Of a stretch of 14,190 nt of DNA, positions 12,216 to 14,190 are shown in pieces. Positions within the stretch are counted from its first letter, which is position 1. Each line of letters opens with the position of its first letter. The notes beneath the pieces were generated by a model. The model was not told the DNA's origin and did not search any database. It saw only the letters and a list, made by a program, of their open reading frames with translations. The stretch spans positions 898-15,087 of the forward strand of contig DNHM01000333.1 of NCBI GenBank assembly GCA_003485885.1, read 5' to 3'. The DNA comes from Acidimicrobiaceae bacterium (GTDB lineage Bacteria; Actinomycetota; Acidimicrobiia; Acidimicrobiales; UBA10347). The position numbers and the translations under genes were made by a program.

Positions 12216-12716
12216 ATGGACCAGTACAACGCAGCAATGTTGCTCTTGCGGGTGGCCTTTGGCCTGACGATGGCCGCTCACGGTTATGCCAAGGTATTTA
12301 AAGGCGGCAAGTTAGATGGAACCGCCCGTTGGTTTGACTCCATCGGCATGAAACCAGGAGCAGTGCATGCTCGTTTGGCAGCCGGCACCGAGATCTTGGC
12401 TGGCGTCGGATTGGCCGTCGGCCTCCTGACAACCTTCTCGGCCATGGGTTTTGTGGGGGTCATGCTGGTTGCTGGTTACACCGTGCACCGAGCTGAAGGT
12501 TTCTTCATCGTGAGCGGGGGCTGGGAGTACACCTTCATCTTGGCAGTCGCCGCCATCGGCATCGCCATGCTCGGCCCGGGCGAATGGTCGCTCGACAACG
12601 CGATCGGTATTGATCGTGACCTCGACGGCTGGGCCGGCCTGGTCCTAGCCGCAGGCGGCGGTATCGCCGCTGGCATCGCCCAACTCGCGATCTTCTACCG
12701 CCCCCCAGCTAACTAA
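12216..12716 (+). CDS. DoxX-family membrane protein
   Basis: 166 aa with four hydrophobic helices: about 7-26, 55-72, 75-90 and 105-120, plus a fifth possible segment at 140-160. The family pattern is clear: RVAFGLTMAAHGYAKVF (12-28), GTARWFDSIGMKPG (35-48) and the glycine-rich helix after the first loop. DoxX/DoxD-like proteins are integral membrane proteins; some belong to quinone oxidoreductases, and mycobacterial relatives form a membrane oxidoreductase complex with SodA and SseA. No such partner is in the window, so the role here is open. It is transcribed divergently from the zinc-ribbon gene across a 66-bp gap with two -10 boxes and a palindrome. The gap 12717-12857 that follows contains a TAGGTT promoter candidate. 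Confidence 0.87.
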   Translation: MDQYNAAMLLLRVAFGLTMAAHGYAKVFKGGKLDGTARWFDSIGMKPGAVHARLAAGTEILAGVGLAVGLLTTFSAMGFVGVMLVAGYTVHRAEGFFIVSGGWEYTFILAVAAIGIAMLGPGEWSLDNAIGIDRDLDGWAGLVLAAGGGIAAGIAQLAIFYRPPAN

Positions 12717-12804
12717 CGAAGCCAACACGTCTGCCTGCGAGACACTGGCTGCCCATCCTCCGCATGACCTCAAGGGCACCTGTTCATTCGGGCACGTCCT
12801 CGGC

Positions 12805-12810
12805 TAGGTT
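12805..12810 (+). promoter_or_regulatory. Candidate -10 of the aminotransferase gene
   Basis: TAGGTT fits TANNNT and matches the box of the DUF2786 gene. It would give a 5' leader of about 41 nt containing the AGGAG ribosome site at 12847-12851. No convincing -35 is present. Confidence 0.35.
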
Positions 12811-12857
12811 CGCGGAGACGATCGAGGCCAGTCGGCCGCGCAGACAGGAGCACGTTC

Positions 12858-13937
12858 ATGAGTATCGGAGGCGTCCGGCCAGCAGTGCAGGCCATGCCCG
12901 CGTACCGTCCTGGCAAGGCTGCGGAACAGGCCGAGGAAGAACACGGCATCGAGAACGCCATCAAGTTGGCATCGAACGAGAATCCGTATCCGCCGGTGCC
13001 ATCGGTCATTGCCGCGATGACCGAAGCCGCGGCCGGAGTAAACCGTTACTGCGACCATCTGGCCATCGAACTACGCACCGCCATTGGGGCCATGGTCGGC
13101 ACGGACCTAGATCATGTGGCCGTTGGTTGCGGGTCCGTTGGGCTGCTCCAGCAACTGTGCCTGGCATATCTCGACCCGGGCGACAATGTCGTCTACCCGT
13201 GGCGCTCGTTCGAGGCCTATCCGGTCAACGTGCAGATGATGGGCGCAGAGTCTCGTCAGGTTCCGCTGGTGGGCCATGCCTTCGACCTCGACGCAGTGGC
13301 GGCAGCGGTCGATGAGCGAACAAAGATCATCATGCTGGCCACGCCAAATAACCCGACCGGCACTGCGCTCAGCGTCGAAGCGTTGCGTGCGATGTTGGCG
13401 AAGGTACCCGATCATGTAATCGTGCTCGTCGACGAGGCTTACCGCGAATTCTTGGATCCAAGTTTTGGCAACCCGGTTTCGTTGTTGGCCGATCACCAAA
13501 ACGTGGTTGTCAGTCGCACCTTCTCGAAGGCCTATGGGCTGGCCGGGGTGCGCGTGGGGTATCTCGTGGCCGCACCCGCCATCGTCGACGAGGTCAACAA
13601 GGTGCTCGTCCCATTCGCTGTGAATGGCATCGCTCAAGCGGCTGCGCTCGCGGCGCTGGCGGCGCTCGACGAGTATGAGCCATTTCTGGCTGGGTTGCGC
13701 AAGGAACGAGGCCGCGTCGTAGCGGCCCTGACCGCGGCCGGATGGCAGTTGCCCGATGCTCAGGCCAACTTCGTGTACCTACCGCTGGGTGAGCGAACGC
13801 AGGATGTTTACGTCGAAATCGAAAAGCGCGGTGTTGTCACTCGACCGTTCGCAGGCGAAGGCATTCGCGTCACCATCGGCACCCCAGAAGAGAACGACCG
13901 TTTCCTCGCAACGCTCGCCGAAGTTACATCTCCATAG
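12858..13937 (+). CDS. pat: HisC/Pat-type aminotransferase (histidinol-phosphate or aromatic amino acid)
   Basis: 359 aa fold-type I PLP aminotransferase of full length. Key residues: SNENPYPP (39-46), N164 in ATPNNPTGT, D192 and Y195 in VDEAYREF, the PLP Lys224 in SRTFSKAYGLAGVRVGY with R232, and R336 in GIRVTIG. The segments GCGSVGLLQQL (90-100) and PWRSFEAYP (114-122) are typical of the actinobacterial Pat (phenylalanine/aromatic aminotransferase) branch rather than true HisC, whose counterpart of the latter reads more like PSYSMHP. Many databases label both as histidinol-phosphate transaminase. The likely reaction is transfer between 2-oxoglutarate/Glu and aromatic oxo acids; this is inferred from the subfamily. 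The ATG is supported by AGGAG 6 nt upstream, so this is a leadered gene. It converges on a PolX-like gene across palindrome copy 3. Confidence 0.92.
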   Translation: MSIGGVRPAVQAMPAYRPGKAAEQAEEEHGIENAIKLASNENPYPPVPSVIAAMTEAAAGVNRYCDHLAIELRTAIGAMVGTDLDHVAVGCGSVGLLQQLCLAYLDPGDNVVYPWRSFEAYPVNVQMMGAESRQVPLVGHAFDLDAVAAAVDERTKIIMLATPNNPTGTALSVEALRAMLAKVPDHVIVLVDEAYREFLDPSFGNPVSLLADHQNVVVSRTFSKAYGLAGVRVGYLVAAPAIVDEVNKVLVPFAVNGIAQAAALAALAALDEYEPFLAGLRKERGRVVAALTAAGWQLPDAQANFVYLPLGERTQDVYVEIEKRGVVTRPFAGEGIRVTIGTPEENDRFLATLAEVTSP

Positions 13938-13972
13938 CGACGGCTGCGTCGTAGCGGATCTGACATCAGGCC

Positions 13973-14003
13973 AAATGTTACGTCCCCAGGGGACGTAACT
14001 TTT
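13973..14003. terminator. Palindromic element copy 3 of 3, probable bidirectional terminator
   Basis: AAATGTTACGTCCCC (13973-13987), centre A, GGGGACGTAACTTTT to about 14003. Eleven inner pairs are perfect (GTTACGTCCCC), followed by one mismatch and three A-T pairs. It lies between the convergent pat (stop 13937) and PolX-like (stop 14003) genes and its right arm touches the latter's stop codon. TTTT on the plus-strand side and AAA on the other give short T tails in both directions. Confidence 0.75.
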
Positions 14004-14190
14004 CAGTCAGCTGTTCGATGGCTGGCAACCCAGGCCAGGAACCGATCCTGGTCCCAAGTGTTGATGACCTGGTCCGTGGGGGCCCAGCCTCGTTGGGCGG
14101 TCAGCACGCCGTACTCCATCCGACCCAACTCGCTGGTGTGATGGCTATCGGTGTTGATCACCAATTTGACGCCCCGGTCGACGGCACGTC
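14003..14190 (-). CDS. C-terminal part of a PHP-domain protein / DNA polymerase X (PolX)
   Basis: Only the last 61 residues are in the window; the gene continues past the right edge. They read from …GVKLVINTDSHHTSELGRM through EYGVLTAQRGW to a final LAWVASHRTAD. The block (I/V)NTDSH-----LG-M-YGV--A-RGW followed by …VINTW… and a LAWL-like end is the conserved C-terminus of the PHP phosphoesterase domain in bacterial PolX, where the Asp-Ser-His is part of the metal site giving 3'-5' exonuclease activity. Stand-alone PHP hydrolases end similarly, so PolX is the most likely but not the only reading. The stop codon (TCA on the plus strand, 14003-14005) overlaps the palindromic terminator. Confidence 0.85.
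   Translation of the reverse strand, partial: RAVDRGVKLVINTDSHHTSELGRMEYGVLTAQRGWAPTDQVINTWDQDRFLAWVASHRTAD

Noticed and set aside
12150..12281. Longer start of the zinc-ribbon gene
   Set aside because: It would overlap the start of the divergent DoxX gene and both promoter boxes; the GTG at 12149 precedes the membrane helix.
1..14190. Origin of replication, CRISPR, insertion sequence, prophage or defence genes
   Set aside because: The kinase locus often lies near oriC, but no cluster of DnaA boxes was seen, and no spacer-repeat arrays, transposase or phage-like genes were found.

Overview
The window looks like chromosomal DNA of a moderately GC-rich actinobacterium, best guess an Acidimicrobiia-type lineage. 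That placement is inferred from gene content and order, not from a marker gene. The core is the conserved actinobacterial growth and division locus: fhaA, fhaB, pstP, rodA, pbpA and pknB run left to right, followed by trpG (opposite strand) and crgA. As I recall it, the same set sits near the origin in Mycobacterium, also with a tRNA-Leu close to fhaA. Three differences stand out here: pknA is absent from the pbpA-pknB gap, FhaA is compact, and PstP has no membrane or extracellular part.

Layout. 1-251: a possible gene tail that seems to change frame. 426-911: a four-helix membrane protein with a 12-bp tandem repeat starting at its stop codon. 1062-1760 (minus): a DUF2786 protein. 1761-2054: no gene; it holds three TGTGACA repeats at a 16-bp period, a palindrome and a tRNA promoter. 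2055-2138: tRNA-Leu(CAG) with a strong terminator. 2227-3484: an unknown protein and an EchA3-like crotonase. 3498-10672: the fhaA-pknB cluster. 10673-11320 (minus): trpG. 11563-11853: crgA. 11895-12149 (minus): a small membrane-anchored zinc-ribbon protein. 12216-12716: a DoxX-family protein. 12858-13937: a HisC/Pat-type aminotransferase. 14003-14190 (minus): the C-terminus of a PHP-domain/PolX protein.

How the genes work together. RodA (glycosyltransferase) and PbpA (transpeptidase) form an elongation-type peptidoglycan synthase. PknB senses wall fragments through four PASTA domains and phosphorylates targets. FhaA and FhaB read phosphothreonine and PstP removes it. CrgA is a small divisome membrane protein.

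The most interesting signals are non-coding. (1) A -10-like hexamer, mostly TANNNT, lies 6-9 nt before the start codon of nine genes, six or seven of them without an evident Shine-Dalgarno, which suggests widespread leaderless mRNAs. (2) A palindrome family with core GTTAYGTYCCC-A-GGGRACRTAAC occurs three times, twice filling the gap between convergent genes. (3) Inverted repeats that look like operators lie upstream of crgA and in the divergent zinc-ribbon/doxX promoter region. No CRISPR array, insertion sequence, phage gene or defence system was seen. The protein content is a conserved housekeeping locus rather than a new system.
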